Shown here piece by piece: positions 17,590 through 25,499 of a stretch of DNA of 64,000 bases. Both the position numbers and the translations under genes were made by a program. The stretch comes from an uncultured Saprospiraceae bacterium (lineage in GTDB: Bacteria; Bacteroidota; Bacteroidia; Chitinophagales; Saprospiraceae): the NCBI GenBank assembly GCA_937139495.1, contig CAKZQC010000026.1, positions 327,984-391,983 on the forward strand, in the 5' to 3' direction. Position 1 is the stretch's first letter; each line of letters opens with the position of its first letter. The notes under the pieces are model-generated. The model was not told the origin of the DNA and did not search any database. It saw only the letters and a list, made by a program, of their open reading frames with translations.

Positions 17590-17614
17590 AAAAATGTCAG
17601 TGCCGACAGTTTTT
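17590..17614 (+). terminator. Weak terminator after ccmB
   Basis: AAAAATGTC pairs with GACAGTTTTT, with one bulged G, around a 6-base loop, and the T-run forms part of the stem and tail. It lies 45 bases after the ccmB stop. Confidence 0.45.
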
Positions 17615-17683
17615 GAACGTTAAATGATCTATTATACCTACGTTATCATTTGCGTTTTCTCACAAGTAAACAAAAAAAGCGAC

Positions 17684-18694
17684 ATGGATTCTTTAACGCA
17701 AGGACTATTAGGGGCGACAACTTTTGCGATAGTCAAAGATAAAGAGATTGGTAAGAAGTCGTTATTGATAGGAGCTATTGCGGGGACTATTCCAGATTTA
17801 GATGTTTTTTTAGCACCATTTTTCAGCGAAGTTGCTTTTTTGACAGTTCACAGAAGTGTTTCTCATTCTATTATTTTAGCAGTTGTATTGAGTGTAGGTT
17901 TAGGAATGTTATTTCATTGGATTTACAAGAAGAAGCAATCAAAATCTAAGTGGATAGTAGCTTTTTTTTTGGCAATAATGACCCATTCTCTATTAGATTG
18001 GTGTACCACCTATGGCACCAAGTTACTGAGCCCATTTAGTGGTCATTTGTTTTCTACGAATAATATTCATGTATTTGAGCCAATTTACACTTCAATCCTA
18101 TTAATTGGAGTGATGCTTCTGTTGGTAGGCAAAAAGCCTCCAATTAAAAGGCAACGAATCATCAATTGGACGGTACTATTTTCTACACTTTATTTAGGAT
18201 GGACATTTATCTCAAAAGGTATTGCAAATCATCAATTTGTCAACGAATTGGAGGCACAGCATATCGCATACGAAAGATTCATTGTTTCTCCGACGCCATT
18301 CAATTCGGTGTTGTGGCATGGAATTGCAAAGACGTCAGAGGGCTATTATTTGGCTACTTATAGTTTATTCGATAAGAGAGCATCTATACCGTTTTACTTT
18401 GAGTCTAGTGCCAATGATTTGATAGAAAAAATAGATAGCAATAGGTTGGTAAAGTATTATTTGGAGTATACACAAGACTTTCCTTTGATTAAATTAGATT
18501 CGGCTGGAACCGTCCAAATATATGCTATCAAATATGGTGCAGTCAACTATTTTGGTCAACCAAGGTTTATTTACCCACTGGTTTTTAATATTCATGACAT
18601 GAAAGATGAAAATATCAAAATTGATCATTCATCAACTCAGAAAGGACCAGTTGAAAACTACCATAATTTATGGGTTAGAATAAAAGGAATTTAA
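17684..18694 (+). CDS. YdjM-family membrane-bound metal-dependent hydrolase-like protein
   Basis: The N-terminal about 180 residues match the YdjM/DUF457 family of inner-membrane proteins predicted to be metal-dependent hydrolases. They show MDSLTQGLLGATTFAI at the start, DLDVFLAPFF, the His-rich HRSVSHS, and THSLLDWCTTYGT; these conserved His and Asp residues are the presumed metal ligands. Four to five membrane segments precede a soluble C-terminal domain of about 150 residues ending NLWVRIKGI. ATG 17684 is chosen because it gives the family N-terminus. No enzymatic activity has been firmly assigned to the family. It is probably monocistronic. Confidence 0.85.
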   Translation: MDSLTQGLLGATTFAIVKDKEIGKKSLLIGAIAGTIPDLDVFLAPFFSEVAFLTVHRSVSHSIILAVVLSVGLGMLFHWIYKKKQSKSKWIVAFFLAIMTHSLLDWCTTYGTKLLSPFSGHLFSTNNIHVFEPIYTSILLIGVMLLLVGKKPPIKRQRIINWTVLFSTLYLGWTFISKGIANHQFVNELEAQHIAYERFIVSPTPFNSVLWHGIAKTSEGYYLATYSLFDKRASIPFYFESSANDLIEKIDSNRLVKYYLEYTQDFPLIKLDSAGTVQIYAIKYGAVNYFGQPRFIYPLVFNIHDMKDENIKIDHSSTQKGPVENYHNLWVRIKGI

Positions 18695-18712
18695 TTTTAG
18701 CTCTAGTTTAGC

Positions 18713-18751
18713 AACAAAAAAAGAAGCCCTCGCTTCAAAGAAGAAACGAGG
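18713..18751 (-). terminator. Terminator of the CotH-kinase gene
   Basis: On the minus strand CCTCGTTTC pairs with GAAGCGAGG (one G-T pair) around a 6-base loop, followed by GCTTCTTTTTTTG. It lies 66 bases past the stop of the CotH gene. Confidence 0.75.
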
Positions 18752-18817
18752 ACTAGCCTTAGAGAAAAAACTGTGACTCGAAAGGAGTCTGTTGCACTGT
18801 GTAATTTTTATGGTGGA

Positions 18818-21121
18818 TTATTGCACAACCACTTTGATGGTCGTACCTTCTACGGATACTAAGTACAAACCTGCTGCCCAATCGCTTGTAGCAATCGTCA
18901 ACGAGCTAGTAACTGTATTTTGGTAAACAACTCGACCGTGCAAGTCATAGACTTGTACTAATCTTTCTTTTTCTTCCTCTTCTGCTACATTGATCTGAAA
19001 AGAAACACGAGCAGGATTAGGGAAGGCTTGTATATTTAATGCTTGTTGTTGGAGTATATCCACACTTACAATCGAAGTCATATTTTCAGCATCAAAAGTG
19101 GGGGGCATAGAACGGAAGCTACCTGTGCCATTCGGAAAACGACCATAAGTCGTATCGGTAACTTGTGCTGGATAAACGATAGCGTCTAAGACTACACCGC
19201 CGGTGTCACTCAAGTAAACACCTTCGCCACCTGCCGACAATTTGAAATTGGCGTGCAAGCCTGTTTGAGCACCATCATTGTCTGCCCAGATAATCAAATA
19301 ATCATTGGCTCCAATGGTAGTTCCTGTGGGGAATTGCCATTGCAACAAATCGGTACTATCGTCCGACAAGTGATAATTGGACAAGTCCATAGCCGTAGTA
19401 CCATTGTTGTATAATTCAATCCAGTCGTCAAACTCCCCATCTTGGTCAGCCATAACAGTGCTGTTAGAAGCCAAAAACTCATTGATAACAACGTCACCTC
19501 CTACGGGTGTAATACTTCCGCTGCTGATGGTGTAAAATTCGTGTTGTGCTCGCTGTGGCGAAAATTTGCCTATGTTGGCATTCTCTGCATAGATATAATA
19601 CTGCATCATAATCGTTGACATAACGACATCTACGCCATATACACCATCGCCAGCTGCACCATCGTTGTGCAATCCATCATCGTACATCAATACACGCTCA
19701 AATGGAGCACCGATTGCAGAGCGATAGCCCAAATAAACATCATCTTCATCTTGTACCGTTGTCGTAATCGTAAAGGTCGAACCTAGAGCAGGAGTAGCAA
19801 CAGAGGTTAGTATATTGCTAATTGTAGGTTCTGTCTGCGTGAAATCGCTCAAGGCTAATAAATAGGTAGAACGAGCGTCCATTAGATTGGTAATACCAAT
19901 ATAAGAGCTTCCTCCACCAGGGCCACCTGGTCCACCAGGACCGCCAGGGCCACCACCTGAACTGACATCTGTAGTCAAGTTGCTAGTAAAGTTAGCGTAC
20001 GTAAAGAATTTATTAGGATCTGCTTGTACATCAGCATCAATGGTAGTTTGTAAGGCTTGACCTTTGGTCAAATAGGTATTGTTATCGAAGTTTTCGAGCA
20101 ACATGGTTTTGTAATGTGCCAAATACATACGTTTGTACATCGGGATACTCAATAGTTGACTAATCAATGGGAAGTTAGCGTCATTTTCGTGTAGTAGATG
20201 ACTTAGTTGCTGTTTAGCAGCATTAGAATTGAGATTGCCACTGCCTGTCATTGCAAACTGACCAAAGGACTCATTCAAATCCCAAACAATAGGGATAAAC
20301 TGGCGGTAATCGTTGCGGTAGAGGTAGTAGTTTTGAGCGAAACCACCAATGTAGCTATCCAGATTGACAAAAGAATTGTCAAAAGCTAACATCCACAATG
20401 CTCTATCTACATCTAATACTTTTTCGATGTCGGCAATGTTATTTTTGAGCGTATCACACAAGTCAATCAATTCGTTCCAACCTGCATCTGATTTGAGCTC
20501 GTAAGCATCATAATAATCGCTGCTGTCCGTTCCTTGATAAACTAGGTTTGGATAGTCGGTAGTACTCGGTCCTGCACCTGCAGGTGGGTTACATTTTACA
20601 AAGGTATTATCTTTGGAATAAAAGTACTTATTGACAAATTTTTTGCCAATAGATTCGGAATTGCTATACAAACCAATCAAACTACCATTGACCGTCACGG
20701 TGGCATAGTTAGAAAGAGGCGCATCCATGTATTGACGTAATATTTGATACGACAATACTTCTCGTACAAACGAAGGGTCATTGGCTACATTGCTCAATTT
20801 AATGTCGGTATAGCCGTCATATTCATGATCCTTGTAAGTATCCAATTCGATATGAAATGGGTTCTTAGTTTGGTTTGCATTGTAGGTGCTATTGCCTTTG
20901 TATTTGACACCAACACTATCGAATATAGTTCCATTAATTGTGACACTTTGTGCCATGATATAGTTTTCGCTGCCTGCCTTTTCGGCATCTAGTAGCTGAT
21001 CCCAATTGGATTGGGCAAAGGTGATTTCTATAGTCTGAACGGTGTTCAAATCATAGAAGTTTTGTGCTTGTATTTGGAGACTCAGCAAGCAAAAAACAAA
21101 CAACAGTAAGTTCTTTTTCAA
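18818..21121 (-). CDS. CotH-kinase family T9SS cargo with lamin-tail domain
   Basis: This is a 767-residue secreted protein. A signal peptide (1-19) is followed by a CotH protein-kinase domain (about 25-430; note KYKGNSTY, NPFHIELD, GLYSNSESIGKKF, PIVWDLNESFG), related to the spore-coat kinase CotH. A collagen-like linker of four GPG repeats lies near residues 386-402. An Ig-like segment and a lamin-tail domain come next (VINEFLASNS, WIELYNNGTTAMDLSNY). The C-terminus is a type A T9SS domain (QAFPNPARVSFQ, VYDLHGRVVY, AAGLYLVSV). It is exported to the surface; a phosphorylation target is unknown. The start is a TTG at 21121. Confidence 0.88.
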   Translation of the reverse strand: MKKNLLLFVFCLLSLQIQAQNFYDLNTVQTIEITFAQSNWDQLLDAEKAGSENYIMAQSVTINGTIFDSVGVKYKGNSTYNANQTKNPFHIELDTYKDHEYDGYTDIKLSNVANDPSFVREVLSYQILRQYMDAPLSNYATVTVNGSLIGLYSNSESIGKKFVNKYFYSKDNTFVKCNPPAGAGPSTTDYPNLVYQGTDSSDYYDAYELKSDAGWNELIDLCDTLKNNIADIEKVLDVDRALWMLAFDNSFVNLDSYIGGFAQNYYLYRNDYRQFIPIVWDLNESFGQFAMTGSGNLNSNAAKQQLSHLLHENDANFPLISQLLSIPMYKRMYLAHYKTMLLENFDNNTYLTKGQALQTTIDADVQADPNKFFTYANFTSNLTTDVSSGGGPGGPGGPGGPGGGSSYIGITNLMDARSTYLLALSDFTQTEPTISNILTSVATPALGSTFTITTTVQDEDDVYLGYRSAIGAPFERVLMYDDGLHNDGAAGDGVYGVDVVMSTIMMQYYIYAENANIGKFSPQRAQHEFYTISSGSITPVGGDVVINEFLASNSTVMADQDGEFDDWIELYNNGTTAMDLSNYHLSDDSTDLLQWQFPTGTTIGANDYLIIWADNDGAQTGLHANFKLSAGGEGVYLSDTGGVVLDAIVYPAQVTDTTYGRFPNGTGSFRSMPPTFDAENMTSIVSVDILQQQALNIQAFPNPARVSFQINVAEEEEKERLVQVYDLHGRVVYQNTVTSSLTIATSDWAAGLYLVSVEGTTIKVVVQ

Positions 21122-21155
21122 AGTAGTCTAGTTTAGAATTATGAAATACTATTAA

Positions 21156-21202
21156 TGAAGTTGTTTTAAAAGTCATACCAAATGACTTTTAAAACAACTT
21201 CA
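21156..21202. repeat. Long perfect palindrome between rlmB and the CotH gene
   Basis: Two 21-base arms (21156-21176, 21182-21202) are perfectly complementary around a 5-base loop. The arms contain the recurring TTTTAAAACAACTTCA motif in both orientations. It lies after the stop of the SpoU methylase and 35 bases before the CotH gene start, both on the minus strand. It has no T-run beyond the stem, so it could be a factor-dependent terminator, an mRNA-end hairpin or an operator. Confidence 0.75.
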
Positions 21203-21242
21203 ACTACTTAGACGAACTATAAGATAGAATCCTTCGGAATAT

Positions 21243-21995
21243 TTATAAATTTCTGCGCATTATTTCGCTAGCGACTACCGTAGCAGCACAAGCGACATTG
21301 AGTGACTCTACGCCGTTTGCCATAGGAATCGAAAAGTGTTGTGTGGTCAGACTTTCGGTACTCTCCGAAACGCCCAAAGATTCGTTGCCCAAAACAAAAA
21401 TAGCTTTGTCGGCAAAGTCGGCAGTATAAATATTGACACCTTGTTCGCCCGAAAGGCTATAAATAGCAAAATTATTTTCTTTCGCTTTTTTGAGGACAGG
21501 CGTGAGGCGTTCCGTTTTGAGTATGACCGACTTGAATACGACGCCAGCAGAAGCCTTGATAACCAGAGAGTTGAGTTTGGCGGAGCCTTTGCGAGGCAAT
21601 ATAATACCATCAATCCCTAATGCCGTGCAAGTACGAATAATCATACCTACATTGGCAGGCGTCGTGATGCCATCGAGGGCTACAAGTTTTACTTTTTTTT
21701 GCTGTTGCTGCTCCAAATAATCGAGTGCATCGTCCATTTGGGGTGTATGAATATCCGCCGCAATCCCTTGATCCTGTTTTGGATTCTTGGAAATACGAGA
21801 TACTTCGTCGGGTGTCATTCGGATACATTCTATCCCTTTGGCGGTACAAATGTCAAGTATTTGTTTGATAATATCGCCCTTGGCTTTGTGAGCCAACAGC
21901 ACTTTGGCGACACGAATACTATCATCTTGCAGTACTTCGATTACTGGTTTTCTGCCATATACGGTCAAGAATTGATCTCTTGGATGCTTTGCCAT
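21243..21995 (-). CDS. rlmB: SpoU-family RNA 2'-O-methyltransferase (TrmH/RlmB type)
   Basis: This is a SAM-dependent ribose 2'-O-methyltransferase of the knotted SPOUT class. It probably modifies 23S rRNA (RlmB), though tRNA (TrmH) is possible. The 250 residues comprise an L30e-like substrate-binding domain (VYGRKPVIEVL at the start) and the SpoU domain. The three motifs are present: PANVGMIIRTCTALG (motif 1), FVLGNESLGVS (motif 2), and IPMANGVESLNVACAATVV (motif 3). Length and order are normal. A near-consensus promoter lies just upstream. Confidence 0.9.
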   Translation of the reverse strand: MAKHPRDQFLTVYGRKPVIEVLQDDSIRVAKVLLAHKAKGDIIKQILDICTAKGIECIRMTPDEVSRISKNPKQDQGIAADIHTPQMDDALDYLEQQQQKKVKLVALDGITTPANVGMIIRTCTALGIDGIILPRKGSAKLNSLVIKASAGVVFKSVILKTERLTPVLKKAKENNFAIYSLSGEQGVNIYTADFADKAIFVLGNESLGVSESTESLTTQHFSIPMANGVESLNVACAATVVASEIMRRNL

Positions 21996-22031
21996 TTTTA
22001 ATAAAGTCTATTTTGGATTGCCATAAAAAAA

Positions 22032-22061
22032 CAAAAGTACGAAAAAAAGAGCTACTCCAAC
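22032..22061 (-). promoter_or_regulatory. Probable promoter of rlmB
   Basis: On the minus strand GTTG at 22061-22058 and TACTTTTG at 22039-22032 are separated by 18 bases, close to TTTG/TAnnTTTG. The upstream element lies inside the loop of the preceding terminator. Confidence 0.5.
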
Positions 22062-22084
22062 ACCTTATTGGTTAAAGTAGCTCT
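22042..22084 (-). terminator. Terminator of the cyclopropane-synthase-like gene
   Basis: AGAGCTACT (22048-22056) pairs perfectly with AGTAGCTCT (22076-22084), with an inner CCAA/TTGG pair; seven T follow on the minus strand. Confidence 0.85.
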
Positions 22085-22140
22085 TCGTGATGAACCTCTG
22101 ATTGTAGTAACCTCTACTTAATAAATTCTACTCACGTAAG

Positions 22141-22230
22141 TCTAGTATCTAACAGCAACGCAGTCTTGCCAAAAGCAACGCTAACTGCCATCTTTATCTA
22201 AACAACTTCTTTATCTAATATCTAAAAAGT
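22141..22230. repeat. Dispersed intergenic element, copy A
   Basis: This stretch shares the core TATCTAACAGCAA with two other intergenic sites (27142-27246 and 35251-35355), followed by matching GCAGTCTT and AAAAGCAACGCTAAC blocks and an AAAAAGTG end. It lies in the 3' region of the cyclopropane-synthase-like gene. A TAAACAACTTCT motif (22199-22210) lies inside it. No ORF is present. Confidence 0.7.
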
Positions 22231-22238
22231 GAATCTCT

Positions 22239-23435
22239 CTAAGATTTCTCTTCGTGCTGTCTAGAGATTTTTGCGAATCCAGATTGAGCAGCGATACCAA
22301 TACTTTTGTTGCCAATAAAACGGCTTCTGTCAAATTTATTGGTGTTTTTGTAGGCGACGATTTGATAAGCCGTAGAACCGCCTTGTTTGGCAATAACGGT
22401 TGACCATGCTAAGAATACTTCGTACATTCTGAACGTGTTTTGACCATATTTAGCGAGTACTTTTTCTTCATTGCTTAGCCAGTTGTCGTACCAAGCATTG
22501 ATAGTGCGAGAATAGTGAATACCGATGTTTTCGACCGAGTGTATTTCAAAACCTACTTTTTCCATGCGTTGCAAATCCCAGTTGAGCGGCATAGAAGCAT
22601 CGGCACCAGAAAAAATGTATTCGTTCATGAATAAGCCCCACAACAAATCTTCTTGGTTGGGACCACGGAATAAGCTATCACGCTCCCGAAGAGCCGCTAT
22701 TTGCATATAAAAAATACCATCATCTTCTAGCATATCATAGACCTGCGCCATGAATTTTTTGAAGTTTTTGATGCCAACATGTTCCGCCATTTCCAGACAA
22801 GTAATTTTGTCCCATTTTCTATTTTTGGGAATATCACGATAGTCGGCAATCGTTACGTTAGCCTTTCCTTCTACGTCATATTCTCGGATTTGTTTTCTAG
22901 CCCATTCGGCACCAGCAGGAGCGATGGTGATACCCGTCGTTTGAGCACCGTAATACTTCGCCATGTGTGCAATCAAGGTACCCCAGCCACAGCCAATATC
23001 CAATAATTTATCACCTTCTTCTAGTTGGATTTTTTGGGCAATGATGTCCATTTTATTATCTTGAGCTTGCTCCAGTGTTTCGTCGTCACTGGTGTAGTAG
23101 CAGCTCGTGTAAATCATGCGTTCACCCAAAAACCAACTGAACAAATCGTTTTGATTGTCGTAATGACTGCGAATGATTTCTTCATCTTGTTTTTGAGAAT
23201 GGTTGATGACTTCAGGAATCATGCGGGTGACAAAAAACTTGTAGTGATGACCGATGTAATCATAAGTGAAAATATCATCTTTATCTTCCGACAATAATTC
23301 CAAAAGACCTTTGTTAATATCAATTTTGCCAGCCATATAATCTTCTACAAAATAGCCGATAGAAACCTTCTTTTTTCTGTATCTAGCGGTCACACTATCG
23401 TGTATTACTTCTACAAAGTCTGAAATCTTTTTCAT
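22239..23435 (-). CDS. Cyclopropane-fatty-acyl-phospholipid synthase family methyltransferase
   Basis: This is a 398-residue SAM-dependent methyltransferase of the CFA synthase family. The SAM-binding motif is LLDIGCGWGTL; the core shows the family's CLEMAEHVG, YMLEDDGIFYMQ-type strand, and GFEIHSVENIGIHYSRTI. The RMIYTSCYYTSDDETLEQAQ stretch is the conserved lipid-site region. Such enzymes add a methylene or methyl group to unsaturated acyl chains of membrane lipids. Relatives with the RMIYTS pattern include sphingolipid C9-methyltransferases, and Bacteroidota make sphingolipids, so the lipid could be either. It is a single gene with a terminator. Confidence 0.86.
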   Translation of the reverse strand: MKKISDFVEVIHDSVTARYRKKKVSIGYFVEDYMAGKIDINKGLLELLSEDKDDIFTYDYIGHHYKFFVTRMIPEVINHSQKQDEEIIRSHYDNQNDLFSWFLGERMIYTSCYYTSDDETLEQAQDNKMDIIAQKIQLEEGDKLLDIGCGWGTLIAHMAKYYGAQTTGITIAPAGAEWARKQIREYDVEGKANVTIADYRDIPKNRKWDKITCLEMAEHVGIKNFKKFMAQVYDMLEDDGIFYMQIAALRERDSLFRGPNQEDLLWGLFMNEYIFSGADASMPLNWDLQRMEKVGFEIHSVENIGIHYSRTINAWYDNWLSNEEKVLAKYGQNTFRMYEVFLAWSTVIAKQGGSTAYQIVAYKNTNKFDRSRFIGNKSIGIAAQSGFAKISRQHEEKS

Positions 23436-23508
23436 TATTGATAAACGATTTTTGATGAATAATTAAATTTGGTGTAGTATCTTATCCAAGCACTACAAAA
23501 CATACTTG

Positions 23509-23522
23509 TTAAAACAACTTCA
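23509..23522. repeat. One copy of the recurring intergenic motif TTAAAACAACTTCA
   Basis: The same 12-14 base motif occurs at 8140-8153, 10625-10638 (variant), 12301-12313 (variant), inside both arms of the 21156-21202 palindrome, at 22199-22210 (variant) and here, always outside genes. Here it lies between the divergent methyltransferase and histidine-kinase genes. Just before it, at about 23474, a stretch AGTATCTTATCCAAGCACTA resembles one at about 1970. Nothing else is seen in this gap. Confidence 0.55.
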
Positions 23523-23650
23523 ATAAAAATAAACCAATAAATGCTCTTTTTTTATAGAATGTACTTTTTAATTCAAATAAGGACTAACTTATATCTATAA
23601 TAACCTCTAATGATAGTACGATTTGATATTCAATATGATAGAATAAAACT

Positions 23651-24712
23651 ATGGCTAATTCTTCCAATTTTTTGACTCGAAAAATATATCCATATCTGGC
23701 TCAACGATGGGTTTATCATGGACTTATTTGGGGTGTCTATGTGCTATTGTTGGTTGTCCTGAATAGAGGACAACAAACCAATATAGCTATTATTATACAA
23801 CAGACAATTTTGCATCTTTTGTTTGTAATGGTCGTCGTTTATGCCAATTATCAATACGTATTGCCTACGTATTTATTGCAAAAAAAATATGTCCAATTTC
23901 TATTGGCAGCTATTGCTTTGACGATTGTTGTTGCCCCATTGGAGTTGGTTGTTTTGTACTGGAGTTTGAGTGATTACCCCAATCGACAGGTTAAGTTATT
24001 GGAACAACAAACAGGGCATTTTGTCTTATTTTTTGTAATCATTCTGCTGAGTACGACTATCAAGATAATCAAAGATTGGATACGGCAGCAGCGCGTACAA
24101 CAAGAGTTGGAACGAAAGACATTGCAATCGGAATTGAGCTTTTTGAAATCTCAAATCAACCCTCACTTTTTATTCAATACGCTGAATAGCATTTATGCAC
24201 TGACCCTCAAAAAATCGGAAAAAGCACCTGAAGTAGTTTTGCAACTCTCTGAAATGATGCGGTATATGCTGTATCGAAGCGATGAAAAAAAGGTATCTTT
24301 GTTGGGAGAAATACAATATATACAAAATTACTTGGCACTCGAAAAACTGCGTTATGGCAACAAAGCGCAAATCGAATTTGAATGTCACATTGCACAGCCT
24401 GACCAATATCTGATTGCACCCTTGTTATTGATTCCTTTTTTGGAAAACAGCTTTAAGCACGGACTGAGTCAAAGTATTGCCGTAGGCACCGTTACTTGTA
24501 TGCTCTTTGTAGAGCAATTGGAGGGCAAAACTATATTGGATTTCACCTTACAGAATAGCAAAACAACAGAACGAGATGTCCGTTATATCAAGGGCGGGAT
24601 TGGGTTGGTCAATGTTCGAAGAAGGTTAGAATTAATTTATCCCAACCAATACCAATTGGAAATAGAAGAAACGGAAGAATTGTATCTCGTCAATTTGCAA
24701 CTCGAACTCTAA
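23651..24712 (+). CDS. LytS-type sensor histidine kinase
   Basis: This is a membrane histidine kinase of the LytS/YehU type that passes phosphate to the LytTR regulator encoded next. The 353 residues start with four membrane segments (about 22-40, 45-65, 82-104, 122-138). A short coiled coil follows, then the His_kinase domain with phospho-acceptor His172 in QINPHFLFNTLNSI. The ATPase part has FLENSFKHGL (N box) and GGIGLVNVRRRLELIYP (G box). No extracellular sensor domain is present, so the signal probably acts at the membrane. The operon is kinase, 50 bases, regulator, 11 bases, then a helical-repeat protein. Confidence 0.93.
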   Translation: MANSSNFLTRKIYPYLAQRWVYHGLIWGVYVLLLVVLNRGQQTNIAIIIQQTILHLLFVMVVVYANYQYVLPTYLLQKKYVQFLLAAIALTIVVAPLELVVLYWSLSDYPNRQVKLLEQQTGHFVLFFVIILLSTTIKIIKDWIRQQRVQQELERKTLQSELSFLKSQINPHFLFNTLNSIYALTLKKSEKAPEVVLQLSEMMRYMLYRSDEKKVSLLGEIQYIQNYLALEKLRYGNKAQIEFECHIAQPDQYLIAPLLLIPFLENSFKHGLSQSIAVGTVTCMLFVEQLEGKTILDFTLQNSKTTERDVRYIKGGIGLVNVRRRLELIYPNQYQLEIEETEELYLVNLQLEL

Positions 24713-24762
24713 GCAGTACTTTTTTTAAAAGAAAAAAAACACCCCTAAAATTTTAGCTAAAT

Positions 24763-25488
24763 ATGAATGTACTAATCGTAGATGATGAACCATTGGCACA
24801 AGAAGTATTGGAGACGTATATCCAAAAGTTTCCGAATTTGCAACTGGTGCAGAAGTGCAGCAATGCCGTAGAGGCACACGCAGCGCTAGAACAACATAGT
24901 GTGGACTTGATGTTTTTGGATATACAAATGCCTCAAATATCAGGATTGGATTTTCTCAAAACATTGGACAATCCACCCAAGGTGATTTTTACGACTGCCT
25001 TTTCGGAATATGCCTTGGAGGGATTCGAGTTGGGTGTCGTTGATTATTTGCTCAAGCCTATTTCGCTAGAACGATTTGCCAAAGCGATACACAAAGTGAC
25101 TGCCAATACGATGACGGTTGGTAGCACGCCCGTGGGCGGCAACAAATCGGTAGAATCTGTTGTTACGACACAGGATTTTATATTTGTCAAGTCGGATAAG
25201 AAACTTGTTAAGGTGTTTTTTGAAGACATTTTTTATATAGAAGGGCTCAAGGATTATGTGATACTGCATACGCCCAATGGCAGATTGGTGACACTCCAGA
25301 CCATGAAAAGTCTAGAAGCGAAGTTGCCACAAGAACTGTTTATGCGGATACACCGTTCTTATATTATCAATATCAACAAAATAGCGGTACTAGAAGGAAA
25401 TATGGTAAATGTCAACAAAAAAAATATACCAGTAGGCAAAAATTACCGAGATAACTTATTGACTATCGTAAATAAAAATAGACTGTAG
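24763..25488 (+). CDS. LytTR-family response regulator
   Basis: This is a 241-residue response regulator, partner of the preceding LytS-type kinase. The receiver domain (1-115) has the acidic pocket DDE at 7-9, phospho-acceptor Asp53 in MFLDIQMP, the Thr/Ser of FTTAFSEYA, and Lys in LLKPIS. After a linker of about 25 residues, the LytTR DNA-binding domain (about 138-241) has FVKSDKKLVKV, DILYIEG-like FYIEGLKDYV and MRIHRSYIINI. It should bind direct repeats upstream of its targets, which are not evident here. Confidence 0.95.
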   Translation: MNVLIVDDEPLAQEVLETYIQKFPNLQLVQKCSNAVEAHAALEQHSVDLMFLDIQMPQISGLDFLKTLDNPPKVIFTTAFSEYALEGFELGVVDYLLKPISLERFAKAIHKVTANTMTVGSTPVGGNKSVESVVTTQDFIFVKSDKKLVKVFFEDIFYIEGLKDYVILHTPNGRLVTLQTMKSLEAKLPQELFMRIHRSYIININKIAVLEGNMVNVNKKNIPVGKNYRDNLLTIVNKNRL

Positions 25489-25499
25489 GAAGCATAAAA

